Assembly (NCBI GenBank): GCA_950097015.1
Contig: CATNEN010000001.1
Location: 13,785,501-13,849,500, forward strand
Direction of reading: 5' to 3'
Source: Macrostomum hystrix
Taxonomy: Eukaryota; Platyhelminthes; Macrostomidae
Length of the DNA: 64,000 bases
The position numbers and the translations under genes were made by a program. Shown one piece after another: positions 1 to 10,883 of this stretch; positions within the stretch are counted from its first letter, which is position 1; each line of letters opens with the position of its first letter. The notes under the pieces are model-generated. The model saw nothing but the letters and a program-made list of their open reading frames with translations, was not told where the DNA came from and did not search any database.

Positions 1-27
1 ACCAGACAGCACAACGAGAATTGTTGA

Positions 28-41
28 ATATCTCGATGATG
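28..41. repeat. Target-site duplication, left copy
   Basis: The 14-bp ATATCTCGATGATG is repeated exactly at 388-401 and bounds the SINE. The flanking bases differ (A before this copy, G before the other). Confidence 0.85.
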
Positions 42-387
42 ATAATGATAAAATAATAATAATTGCAGAAGGCTGCGGGCAATGGCACTAGAGGAGGCCA
101 TTCCGCCCATTTCGCTGACTCCTGAGCACACACGCATACAGATACTGTACGCAGGCACACGCTCATACATGTGTGTACATCTGCCCTGACTTTCTCATTG
201 TCAGGCAGTGTACACTTCACTGTGCCTTGGAGGTTGGCCCTCAAGGGCGTAAATTGCACGACAAGCCCCCAAGCCTTCTCTCTGCGGCTGCGCCCAAATG
301 AATGTGGCCTCGCCGTGGAATCGAACATAGGGACCTTGGTGCGAGAGGCAAACGCGATAACCGCTCTGCCACCGCCCCCCCTCACCG
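42..387 (-). mobile_element. tRNA-derived SINE, full-length copy 1
   Basis: Read on the minus strand, the element starts with a tRNA-like head. It contains an A-box-like TGGCAGAGCGG and a B-box-like GTTCGATTCC, which form the internal RNA polymerase III promoter typical of tRNA-derived SINEs. A roughly 230-bp tRNA-unrelated body follows, and the element ends in an ATT-rich simple tail (plus strand 42-62). It is flanked by a perfect 14-bp direct repeat ATATCTCGATGATG at 28-41 and 388-401, the target-site duplication of a retroposed insertion. The body recurs at 44,450-44,700 and 46,500-46,700. The tRNA species of origin could not be decided. Confidence 0.85.
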
Positions 388-401
388 ATATCTCGATGAT
401 G
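388..401. repeat. Target-site duplication, right copy
   Basis: Exact repeat of 28-41. Beyond it the interrupted host repeat resumes. Confidence 0.85.
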
Positions 402-534
402 CCGATGTTTTGTAATTATGGAAGTTTTTTAATCGGATAAAGCGGTAGATTTTAGCCCGCGTTCAGGATTTTAATGGCGATGATTTTGGGAGATACAGAA
501 AGAACATTGAAATACCCCACCTGCTCAAGTCTTT

Positions 535-960
535 ATGAACACAATTTGTACTCATGCGACCCGCATTGCAGTGGCTAGAATTCCGCTGGGTCTGCTGACC
601 TGTTCTCAGGACCAAGAGGTGGTGATGGAGCAGTGGCTGCCGGGAACCGCAACAGCTCGACGACGTTCTGTCGAGCGCAGCTGGAAGACACTCATAAGGC
701 CCCAGCTGCCACAGCCGATCAATGCAACCGCCACCCTGCAGGGAAATGAAACAGCCGGAGATTTGAAACCAGCCATTGTGGCCCAGGAGCGATTGGAAAA
801 TTCTACGGACATTGAGTCCAGTCTGAAGTCCCCTGAGCAACAGCAAGAGGCGGTCATTGAAGGCGTCAAGGATGCGGACTCGAAATCTGCCAGTTCTGCC
901 GATGCTGACGAAAAAGACGACGCTGATGAAGACGGCGATGATCAGGATGCTGAGAAGTGA
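535..960 (+). CDS. Probable terminal exon, unknown acidic-tailed protein
   Basis: An open frame ends at TGA 958-960. Candidate splice acceptors lie inside it (CATTGCAG before about 573 and TTCTCAG before about 610), so the true exon probably starts at one of these and the first ATG may be intronic. Downstream of them the frame encodes a non-repetitive stretch (DQEVVMEQWLPG, then RRRSVERSWKTLIRP) followed by a Glu-rich region and a strongly acidic tail (DADEKDDADEDGDDQDAEK). The upstream exons would lie outside the window or beyond the repeat. I do not recognise the family. Codon use is GC-richer than the flanks, which supports coding. It could still be a fortuitous ORF. Confidence 0.4.
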   Translation: MNTICTHATRIAVARIPLGLLTCSQDQEVVMEQWLPGTATARRRSVERSWKTLIRPQLPQPINATATLQGNETAGDLKPAIVAQERLENSTDIESSLKSPEQQQEAVIEGVKDADSKSASSADADEKDDADEDGDDQDAEK

Positions 961-1951
961 AGATTTCCCGACAAAAAGTACATAGTTTTGTCAGCTGATA
1001 GTTTAAGTATTGTGAGCATTATGATTTTTTCGTCATTTAACATTTAACTAATTGCTAATGTTGATCTTATCAGATTTAACAATTGCTACTCGTAGATTAT
1101 TTAAATATCTTTAGCTCGAAATAGCCACGATTGGTTGAAGAAGTATGATTTATAATTTATTGCTCTTTCATTCAGTAACACATGCACGCAGGTGCATGTT
1201 GAATAACTGACATTGTTACTGTTTTTGCGTTAGTTGCAAAAATAGAAGCACCATTATTTAATCACAAATTACAAGTCATCTTTAACTTAGAGCTGAAGTT
1301 AAATCGTAGAAACTTTTCTTCACAGTTATAATATTTATGAAATTGAGTAATCCATTTAGATTACACGAAATAGTCCTTAATAAAACAATGAACTATGAGT
1401 TGTTAAATGAACAAAAAGGCACAAACTATATTCCCTTTTATTTTACTCCATAGCTTAAACCTTAATTACCTTAATTAACAGTACTACCAAAGGGGAAGTT
1501 AGACAATTGTTTGTTTGTTAGACAGTTGTTTGTCTTGCACCCGAACGGAGCGATGCAGGCACACGAAACTCAAGAACACGGGCCAACTTTTTGTTGCGCA
1601 TCTTCTGAAACAAGAATCAAGTCGCCAGCTCTTTAGACCGTCGAGATATTCAATGCTTCTGGTGGAATGTCAGATTTTCCCATAATCGCTAGTGTATTTC
1701 ATACGCGCCAATACACATATTAGCCCTGCGCCTCAGTGCGGCCTTACCAGGCCTTCAAAATTTATCTGCATGTCACCCGACTGTGCCTGCATCAAGTCCG
1801 TCTTCGGTGGTCACCTACCTTCATCTAGACGGATTTGCTGGACCTTCAAGAGCTACAACAGGTGGAAATAGGCCACTATGGACACCCTGACGCGAGTTTA
1901 TCCAATTTCACTGATCAAGCCTAAATAGAGTTAAGAGTGGAATGAGGCCTG
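961..1951. other. AT-rich non-coding stretch
   Basis: No gene or array is visible. Around 1,641-1,666 a short minus-strand segment (GTCGAGATATTCAA) resembles the 5' part of the interspersed repeat at positions 1 and 63,475, possibly a fragment. Confidence 0.4.
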
Positions 1952-2290
1952 GTGATATCGGAGATTCGCTGCCTTCGGACTAGGACTGGGCGTGGAGGCC
2001 TCCCCGCAGACACTCCGCCTCGATTCCCATTCCTTCCCGAGTTTACGCAGACTCTGTTCACAGCCAGACTGTCACAGCCTCGCTCCTCGCACCTGTACGT
2101 GAACTTCCGCTGCCTGAGCTGGAGTCTCCAAGCTGAGCTGCTCCGCAATCGCACAGCAATCGACTTCGATGCGTGGCTCTCAGAGCTGCAAGAGGACCCG
2201 GACTTGGAGGAGCTGCTCACTCTGGCTCACTACAGCGACCAAGTTGAGCACGCGGAGTTCAGCCTGCGACAGATGTTGCGACTCAAGTGA
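1952..2290 (+). CDS. Probable terminal exon, unknown protein
   Basis: The last 65 or so residues of this open frame look like real protein, with an amphipathic Leu/Glu-rich C-terminus (FDAWLSELQEDPDLEELLTL, then HAEFSLRQMLRLK) ending at TGA 2288-2290. An AATAAA polyadenylation signal follows 78 bases later, and the sequence becomes AT-rich immediately after the stop. The N-terminal part (before about 2,040) reads like random translation, so the exon start is uncertain. Several CAG acceptors lie between 2,050 and 2,075. I do not recognise the family. The frame could be joined to the exon at 535-960 only as a separate gene, because both end in stops. Confidence 0.45.
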   Translation: MISEIRCLRTRTGRGGLPADTPPRFPFLPEFTQTLFTARLSQPRSSHLYVNFRCLSWSLQAELLRNRTAIDFDAWLSELQEDPDLEELLTLAHYSDQVEHAEFSLRQMLRLK

Positions 2291-2367
2291 AAAAAAGCAA
2301 CGCATTTTCGATTTCATTGTCCATTCAAACACCCGCCTATGTTGTCACAAATAAGTGGAAAACTGGA

Positions 2368-2373
2368 AATAAA
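2368..2373 (+). terminator. Polyadenylation signal AATAAA
   Basis: A canonical AATAAA lies 78 bases after the stop at 2290 and is followed by a GT-rich stretch (TGTGTTGG), the usual layout of an animal cleavage site. Confidence 0.5.
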
Positions 2374-3558
2374 TGTGTTGGAAGAATTGTTTTCCGTGGT
2401 TTAAACAGGACACACACATAAAACACGAAGTGCCGTTGCTTATAATTATCGAATATAAAGTTTGACACCGAGGAGTTACAGACAGACAAACGACAGATTC
2501 CGTGCTAAGCGTTGCGTATTTTTTTTATTAACGCGAAAAAGTTAGTCCACAGGTGCAGTAGAGAATTAAGGGTGTCAATATGTGAATTATTGAAGTTGTT
2601 TTGCTGGTTTATCTATTCTATAGTATTAATTGACACAAGAGATTTTTTCCTAGGCTTAGGGTTAAGCTGTGACGTCATACTGATGACGCTCGTAAGATGA
2701 CGTCATACCCGATCAGTGTTCCGGCAGTGGGCTTGACGTGTTTCTATTATTAGAAAATAATCGATTGGTGAGGGAAACCCTTTATACCTTCCCTTTTACG
2801 CAAAGCATAAGCGAAGTACACCAGACGGGCAGCAAAATAGAAATAAAATTTGACTAGAGAATCTAGAAGCTTTGTTAGAAATCAGAAAACACGTGTCATA
2901 CTTATACTAGAAAATTGAAAAGCACAAAGTAGAAGCATTGAATAGACAAAAGTGGCATAGATTTTAGCAACTAAGAAACTATAAAATTGATTTCTAATAC
3001 TTCGATTGCAGACACATCTCACAACAGGGCTTCTAAGAATGAATGAAGACAATTAGTGACTAATAAATTGTTTATCCACAAAAAGCAGAACAAAACAGAA
3101 CGAATGGAATGCATTATTCAGAGATTCTTGTAACGAAAAAACTCAAGAACTTTAAGAATGAAAATCGAGTCAAATAACACAGACAAACACCTGGGCAACC
3201 TGACTAGCATTAAAGATGAGATTAGCAAAGGAATGATCGTATTTACTGATTAAACTACGCGCAAAACAGACGGTGCAAAAAGATTAATTGAGGACACGAA
3301 AAACGGTTGACAACTATTCTAGAGACTAGAACAAAGAGAAATAAATGTAAGCGAATTAAAAAAATCTTTTAAAAAATCTAGCTTCTACTACAAAAAAATT
3401 CGATGTCACAACGGTGTAGTGAGAAATTGCTCAGACAAACGAATGCTTATATTTTGATAACGATAACTTTCATTGGAAACTGACAGAGTTGAAGATCAGA
3501 TTTCTAGAGATCGAGGTTGGACGGAGGTCCAGACAGATTCAGGACCAGACTGTTGAGT
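2374..3558. other. AT-rich stretch, likely SMARCE1 3' UTR and spacer
   Basis: No ORF of interest and no tandem array. The part nearest 3,558 is downstream of the minus-strand SMARCE1 stop and is probably its 3' UTR. Confidence 0.4.
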
Positions 3559-3635
3559 TTACCAACCACTCGGCGATGGATAAGACAGCTGACTGCCTAG
3601 GCTAGACAGTGGCATTTCTAGACTGTTGGAATAAG

Positions 3636-3688
<53 letters not shown>

Positions 3689-5325
3689 GGATAAGCCGGA
3701 TAGTGATGATAAGGCTGATGATCGCTAACAGGATACTGGTGCTGCTGGTGCGGGTACTGATACTGGCTGTAGTCCATCATGGCACCAGAGTGCTGCTGAT
3801 GACTATATGGATAAGAGCTAGTCATTTGGTATTGCGAGCGGTACTGCTGCTGCTGCTGCTGCTGACTGTAATGCAGCTGATTAGAATAGCCTGCGTGATA
3901 CTGCTGATAACCAGATCGATTATAATACACAGCCGATTGCTGATGTTGCGGTGGCATTGGCGTTGGCGGTGGCTGCTGCTGCTGCAGCGACTGCACAGTC
4001 TTGGGCTTGCTTAACTCTTGTTCCAAGGCTGGCAAAGATCCGGACACTGACATTGTAGAAGCTGTCGCAGCTAAAACAGATGTAACAGAATCCTTTGAGT
4101 CCATTGTCGAAGAGGCTGATAAAGCCTTTCTAGAACGCGAAGACGACTGCTGCTGCTGCCGCTTGCTCTTTGATGGCGAAGCAGTGGATGGTGGCAGCGG
4201 AGGAGGTAGAGACGCCAACGGAGGCAGCGATGAAAGTAGCGACTGCTGCTGCTGCTGCTGCTGCTGCGAGATCAAGGCCTGCAAGTGAGCTGGTCCTGCA
4301 GTGGACACAGCCGCATTGGCTGCCACAAGCTGACTAGAATCTGGCACCAGAATATCTTCTTCTGGCACGCAGCGGACAGCCGACTGGGCCGGGGCTGCCG
4401 GCTGACAGAACAGCCAGCCGGAGCGGATGCTCTCTGACTGCTCTTCCTCAAGAATCCCGGGCTTCTGAGTGATCAGCTGTTCCAGTTGTTTAGCGAACTG
4501 TTTAGACGAATCAATCCAACGCTGCAGACGAATGCGCGATAATTTCACATCGTCATCATTGTCAATGTCTGCTTCCTGCTGCTGGTTGTCAGTTCGGCAA
4601 ATCTTCTTCAGTGGCGGCTCAGGAATCGGCGGAGACACTGAAGGCGGCGGCATCCGAGCCGGACCAAGGAGCTGCATCATCAATCGATGATTCCGGCGAT
4701 ATCGATCAGCTGCTGCGAGCCGGATCGCCTCAGCCGCGTCGGGCAGGTCTTCAAATTCAGGTTCCGGCAGCAGCTGCTGTTGCTGATGGTGATGCCTGTG
4801 ATGGTGCTGCTGTCGATGCTGATGATGTCCGTGATGGTGATGATGATGATGATGATGATGAGAACTGCGCTTCGATCCAGAAGAGTTGGCAGACATCGAG
4901 GACAGGGCTGGCGAAGCTGACTGCGGATGGCTGCCGCTGTGATCCGAAAAATCCTGAGGCGACAGCTCCTGCTGCTGCTGCTGCTGCTCCCGGCTCGCCA
5001 GCCAGGCCTTGTACTGCGGAGAGCTGTGGTAGATACGCATGGCGTCAGTGTGCTTAACCTTCTCGGCTTCGTACTCATCCACAAGCTCCTGTTTCTCTGG
5101 TTCGCCCAGTTCGCGCCACATGTGGCCAATGATTTTGCCGACCTCCCAAAGCTTCAGGCTAGGATTGTCTGCCTTGACCCGGTCCCAGACGCGCCTACTA
5201 TAACGCATGTAGGGCATCAGCGGCTTCTCTGGCGGCTTTGGCGGCTTGCCGCTGCGCTGACGCGGTAAGGACGGCGGCAGCTGCGGCTGCAGAGCCGGCG
5301 GAGGCGAGGACGGACTGCTTGTCAT
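3559..5325 (-). CDS. SMARCE1: SMARCE1/BAP57 SWI/SNF subunit, HMG-box protein
   Basis: This 588-residue open frame encodes a nuclear DNA-binding subunit of the SWI/SNF (BAF/Brahma) chromatin-remodelling complex. Residues about 33-101 form an HMG box ([31 protein letters not shown]) that follows the SMARCE1 family closely, including the adjoining EYEAEK and [12 protein letters not shown] second family signature, [10 protein letters not shown], follows at about residue 205. The rest is low complexity: a His run (about 155-180), many Gln runs and a run of about 17 Gln near residue 560, making it longer than the roughly 411-residue human protein. There are no introns within the CDS. A TTTCTGCTGCAG motif just before the ATG suggests a spliced 5' UTR exon. 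The vertebrate C-terminal coiled coil and acidic tail are not evident. Confidence 0.93.
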
Positions 5326-5529
5326 GCTGGCTGTCTGCTGCAGCAGAAAGACTGCTAATTTATTTTGGTCAAGGTGGCTTTTCTTGTTTAGTATCCTTTT
5401 GTTCTTAAAAGCCTTTGAAATTTAACGCCTGCAATGAACGAAATGATAAACGGTTATACAGCTGTTAAACAAATGCCTGCTATCGAAATACACAACATAT
5501 TCTATAAAGCTTAAATCCCAAACCTCTAG

Positions 5530-6148
5530 AATCCCCCAAAGTCGCATCCTCTACAATCCCAAACCTCTAGAACCCCTCAAAAGTCGCATCCTCTACAATC
5601 CCAAACCTCTAGTATCCTCCAAAGTCGCATCCTCTACAATCCCAAACCTCTAGAATCCTCCAAAGTCGCATCCTCTACAATCCCAAACCTCTAGAACCCC
5701 TCAAAAGTCGCATCCTCTACAATCCCAAACATCTAGAACCCCTCAAAAGTCGCATCCTCTACAATCCCAAACCTCTAGAACCCCTCAAAAGTCGCATCCT
5801 CTACAATCCCAAACATCTAGAACCCCTCAAAAGTCGCATCCTCTACAATCCCAAACCTCTAGAACCCCTCAAAAGTCGCATCCTCTACAATCCCAAACAT
5901 CTAGAACCCCTCAAAAGTCGCATCCTCTACAATCCCAAACCTCTAGAACCCCTCAAAAGTCGCATCCTCTACAATCCCAAACCTCTAGAATCCCCCCAAA
6001 AGTCGCATCCTCTACAATCCCAAACCTCTAGAATCCTCCAAAAGTCGCATCCTCTACAATCCCAAACCTCTAGAATCCTCCAAAAGTCGCATCCTCTACA
6101 ATCCCAAACCTCTAGAATCCTCCCAAAGTCGCATCCTCTACAATCCTA
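5530..6148. repeat. Minisatellite, 42-bp unit, about 15 copies
   Basis: Direct repeats of a 42-bp unit containing CCTCTAGAACCCCTC and AGTCGCATCCTCTAC. The main variants are C/A in CCTCTAG/CATCTAG and AACCCC/ATCCTC. The array lies between the SMARCE1 5' end and the lin-7 3' end. Confidence 0.95.
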
Positions 6149-6981
6149 CAAAGGCTAAAATCCTAAATACACAAGCTCGTGATATTATTAAATAAAAAAC
6201 TAATATTTCAGATCAAATCAGTCCGAGCAAACAACACTAAATGGTGGTCAATTTTCAGAAATATATGCCTCATTAATTTTAACAAACAAAGAACGCTACA
6301 GCATTGTTAAAAAGAGCATAATCACAACAGAAATACAGGTAATGTAGTTAATAGTCAAAGCAAATGTAACATACAAAATTGTTGAAACGAACCATTAAAA
6401 TGTGCAGTCGATACTAACTATTCTAATGCTGTTTGTACACTCGATTAAAGGTGTTTTAAAATACCAACAGAAAACCACGGCTAAACTGTTAAAAAATTAA
6501 GCCTAGTATTAATAACAAACAAAAAATGGTTTTGTATGCGTTAATCATAGAAAAAGATCACGACTCAGGTGAGGATAAGTGAGTGTATAATAGTTTCAAG
6601 GGAATTTGGAAGTAATAGATGCAGCAAACTATAAAAATCAATAAATCTAGCTGTTCTATATTTAGCATCATTTTTATTTTTTATTTGTGATTAAAACTGA
6701 CTACTTACAGTAATATAAAATGAAGGAGTTTTGCTGATAATAACAAAACTTATATTTATAATAAACAATAAGGGATGCCAGCATTAATAAAAACCAGTCA
6801 ACAATCCCAAAAGTAAATAAAAAACCTTTTTATGAACAAAAAAAGATTGAACAAAGTTGATTTACCAGACTAAATGAAAACATTATTTACATACCTTATC
6901 TAGCCTATGCAATGCCTAACTAGTTAATTTAAAAGGGAAAACATAACACACGACAATAACTGGAGTCCCATGTCAATGAGT
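6149..6981. other. AT-rich stretch, likely lin-7 3' UTR and spacer
   Basis: No open frame or array. The segment lies directly downstream of the minus-strand lin-7 stop. Confidence 0.4.
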
Positions 6982-8826
6982 TTAACTCTGACCGCCGCGG
7001 GCCCGCCTAGCCTTGTGCTTGTCGAACCGGGCCTCCATTTCGTCTAGGACTCGAGGCGTGTAGCGAACCACCAGTTTCACGGTGCCCTGGGCGGCCTTCA
7101 ACAGGTCCACAGCCTTCTCGTGGTGCTCGTTTTCCACTGAGACACCGTTGACGCTCAGCAGCTGATCGCCGCGCTTCAGACTGCCTTCCCGATCGGCCAC
7201 TCCGCCAGGAATGATGCGGCTGATGTAGATGGGCGAATTCTGCTCCTTGCCGCCCATCACATTGAATCCCAGGCCCTCCTCGGTCTTTGGCAGTTCGACA
7301 ACGCGCGGATGAGCATGACCTTCGGCTGCGGCGAACGCGGCCACCGTGGCCTTAGCCGTGGCCGAGGCGCGAACCTCCGGACTACCGCCAACGTCCACAG
7401 TCTCATAGACGTGTTCGTAGACTTCGCGAACCATGTTACAGAAGTCCGACTGTAGAATGCGACTGAGAGCGGCCAGCTTCTCGTGCTGAACATCCGGGCA
7501 GCTCTGCAGCTTCTCTAGGAGCTCGACAGCGCGTTGGATGTCTGTGGACAGTCGAGAGTCAAGTATATCAGATTTGGGTTATCATTGGGTTGATAATGTG
7601 TGGGCTGTAGTTGAATAATTTGGCAATAATCAACTCACAGCCAGCAAGGATGCAAGTCCTTTCTGCTGACCCCTGAGCACAGCCACTGGAGCTCTTAATC
7701 TAGAACAATTTCTAAGAACAATAGAGCTGATCTAGATACAACTAAAGCCTAATTCATGCTATCTAAGTGGGTCAATTTTTGTAATTGAGCAAGAGACTTA
7801 ATTCTGCATAGTTTCTGTTCACCCAACTGTTAAATGTGTACCAGTATAAGCTAGGGAATTTATAATCTGAACAGCTGTAGGCCTATGAAAATTAATTCTA
7901 CATAGATCATTGTGACAAATTCATACAAAAATCAATAAATATATTATATAGTATTTAAAGAGTTTCCTCAGTTGCCCTAACAGTTATAAAAATAGCAACA
8001 GAAAATACAGGCATAACTACACTTTTATTCTTTAAATTAATTTGTACTTTTTATTTGTTCTGGCAGATAACGAAATGGCAAGATAAATACCAGGCACACT
8101 TTGTGAACCACTAGGACCCAACTATTAATATGAATGCTGTTAAGGCCAATGGAAACTAGGCACATTGCAAGGGGAAGTTACACAATATGTAAGGAACAAG
8201 TAGTGCCCTATTATAAACTCTAGAGGACTTCATGCCTATATCTTTGCAATGTGTTTGGCAACTTTCTCTATATGGTGTCACTATTAGGCATATTCCATCA
8301 AATTAACTTTATTAAGTGACAAACTTTTTAATTGTATTTCTGCATGTGGTCAACTTCCTCTTACCCTTATTAAAGAATAGTTTGGTTACATTGTAAACAC
8401 AAATCTCTGCTCTAATGCAAAACTAACAAATAAAAGTTATGCCAAAACATCAACAACAGAGCTTGAGATTGGTATAACATAGACAAGTTGACAAACAGGT
8501 AGAGATATCCAATCAATATTAGGTCAATAAAAATTCAAAATATTACTTTTGATTAGCAAGTAAGGGTATTACTGGAATATTATTATACCAATTTTGAATA
8601 TGCTCTCAAATTCTCAATCAAGCATTAAACATTAGTAAACATTTACACTTAATCTTTTGGTAATTGAAATATGGTCGGTACAATAAAGCATTATTGAAAA
8701 ATGAAAGAAAATTAATGACGCCGCATAAGAAGGATGACAAAATGACAGCCATGATTGCTGTAAATAAAATAATAACAGTATAGAATCTTAAATTTTACCT
8801 TGTTGCAGTGTAAGCGGTTCAGCCAT
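6982..8826 (-). CDS. lin-7: LIN-7 (Veli/MALS) scaffold protein, L27 + PDZ
   Basis: Two exons on the minus strand: 8826-8799 ([12 protein letters not shown], donor GTAAAA) and 7541-6982 (acceptor TGTCCACAG, stop 6984-6982). They join in phase (G+AC = Asp) to give 195 residues. Residues about 9-65 are the L27 domain ([13 protein letters not shown]), which in this family binds CASK/LIN-2. Residues about 88-171 are a PDZ domain with an intact GLGF carboxylate-binding loop (99-102) and the family's [20 protein letters not shown] and [19 protein letters not shown] segments. LIN-7 organises receptors and adhesion proteins at epithelial junctions and synapses. The protein ends soon after the PDZ, without the Gln-rich tail of some vertebrate paralogues. 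The 1,257-bp intron contains no tandem array, unlike most introns here. Confidence 0.95.
7542..8798. other. lin-7 intron, array-free
   Basis: AT-rich unique sequence between the two lin-7 coding exons. No ORF, array or recognisable element is visible. Confidence 0.7.
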
Positions 8827-9392
8827 TAGTAAGATTTACTGGCTAAGAGAAAAATGAAAATTCTTATTAAAAATATTTACGCCCTTAAGTGGTGCTATCA
8901 ATGACGTATCACGTATCAGCTTAACTGCAGATAATGTCAACATCAAAACAACAGAATTTTTTAGGAATTCAAGGAAGGAAATGGTTTTAAATTTTAATTA
9001 TCGTTACATGTAGTTCTTAAAAAAAACTTTTGTTAAAAAAATTATCAGTCATAGCGGTAAAGAATATAAATTTTGACAATAAGCACAGGGACAAATCGTA
9101 TTTATTTGTTATACTAATAACGTGTTTATGTCATTCAATTTGACTTCGGTGCTTTCAAGGAATAATATAAAATCCTTTACAGGTACTGTTAACAGGACAT
9201 AAACAGTTTTAGGCAACAGTATGACAGATATTACTATAGTATGTTCTTTCCTATCCGCAAATGTGTTTGTCTTTCAAAACATGATAAGTAGGACTATTGA
9301 TGATTATATAACAGATATATATATTTAAGTAACCTGCTAAGTTGCTAAACAACTGACGCTTGTTTTTCAGGACGAGAAGCTAGGTACGGTAT

Positions 9393-9445
<53 letters not shown>

Positions 9446-10883
9446 CGCTAGATATATGCATGACTTGAAGACGCAAGAAAGAACATATAGCGAAAAAGTA
9501 CGAAATTTAAATCTAGCTCTGCTACATAATTCCTCACTTCAGAAGACTGCGCAACTATGTCTCACAGTCTCACTAGATATTCCTGTCAAGCTGTTTTATA
9601 TTTCTTTTCTGAATTATCAAGGGATAGCATGAATTTTCGAGTGATAACATGATAATATATTTATAAGGGGTAGCATGATTTATTGAGGAGATATCTCAAG
9701 AAAATATAAGTATAATATTCAAGTTAAATATTTTCAATGATTTTTCTTCTCAGCGCTTAAAAGTGTGCTTTTTTTCTCCACTTAAAATCATGATAGGCAT
9801 GATTTTATTTGCAAGGGTTAGCATGATTAAAAAAGAGTGTTGCATAAATAAGGGGACAAATGGTGTCCCACTGTCTATCCCATTTTCATATTTATCTCCT
9901 GTTGGGTCAAAGTGGAGTCAAAGCAGTTGGTGTCATGTTGCAGTGCAGAGTAGATATGGAGCTGAATAATCTTTTGGGGTTAAAATATTCTGTGTCGCAT
10001 CACTTTTTGAGCTAAAACTTTAGACCCCATGTCATGGGTCAGTTGGTTTTATATACTTTTTTTTTCAATAGGGTTAGTTGGTAGCTATTAGTTTTTATAT
10101 TTTTTCAATTCAGCTAAAATTTTATCTCTTGCATTCTAGACTATTGAGAAATAGCTAGCTATTTATTACAACAAAAATCTGCAGACTTTATGTAATTCTA
10201 GATAATGCTAGCTTTAGGCCTATCATTTTTTACAGTGCTATGTCTAAGTATTTGAAGTTTGGTATTTGTAAAGTAAATATTCCAAATATAATTGTTTTAA
10301 AGCAGTTTGTGAATAGCAAACAATTCTAGCTTAATCCACACTTTTTGCGGTTTAGCCCAATTTTTTGTAACTTATTATTAAATTATTTGTTTTCTTATGA
10401 TTAATATAAAATTATAAAATTTGATATACACAAGCAGTTCAGAGCTGTGGTTTTCTAGCAAGATATAGTACTTTGATAGCAGTGTGGCTAATTTAATTTC
10501 TTGAAACCTTAGTACCAAAATCATTTCTTTTTCTAATTTGCTTTTTTAGATTAGATCAGATATCAGTAGTGAAAGTTGGTTGTTATGCTTCTGATAATTC
10601 ACTTATCATTGTAAATTCTATTGATGTTTAATTTGTCTTAAAATATAATGACAGAGATTATTGGGGATATGAAACAGTAATTTATTCCCATATTTATTTG
10701 TTTAAGTAACATGTTTTATCATTAATTTTTTATATACTTTCTATTTACCGTTGCTAAATTTAAACTGCAGCTTGTGTCCACTCTGAGTCTGCAGACAGCA
10801 CTAAAATTATTGCTGGCCACACAAGCAACAAAAAAAATTAAGAAAATAATTAAACAACTGAATAGCTAATAATATTCAATAGA
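8827..10883. promoter_or_regulatory. Divergent intergenic region, lin-7 / dymeclin
   Basis: About 2 kb separates the divergent start codons of lin-7 (minus) and dymeclin (plus), so both promoters probably lie here. It is AT-rich and holds a CA microsatellite (9,396-9,440). Around 9,610-9,840 a phrase of the form GGGATAGCATGATT recurs loosely (9,625, 9,668, 9,815), perhaps a decayed repeat. I cannot identify a TATA box or transcription start with confidence. Confidence 0.45.
9396..9440. repeat. (CA)n microsatellite
   Basis: About 22 uninterrupted CA dinucleotides. Confidence 0.98.

Larger units (their letters stand above)
1..515 (+). repeat. Interspersed repeat, copy A, split by a SINE
   Basis: Bases 1-41 and 402-515 together match the block at 63,475-63,625 in the same orientation (shared runs include TTGAATATCTCGA, AATGTTTTGT, TTTAGCCCG and TTTTATGGCGA). 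The match is interrupted here by a roughly 346-bp insertion. No coding potential or terminal inverted repeats are visible, so the element class is unknown. The left edge is cut by the window start. Confidence 0.7.

Noticed and set aside
42-387. A functional tRNA gene
   Set aside because: The A and B boxes are tRNA-like, but the acceptor stem does not close, and the head continues into a SINE body with a simple tail and target-site duplication.
171-440. 89-codon plus-strand frame over the first SINE
   Set aside because: It lies antisense within the SINE and has no homologues I recognise.
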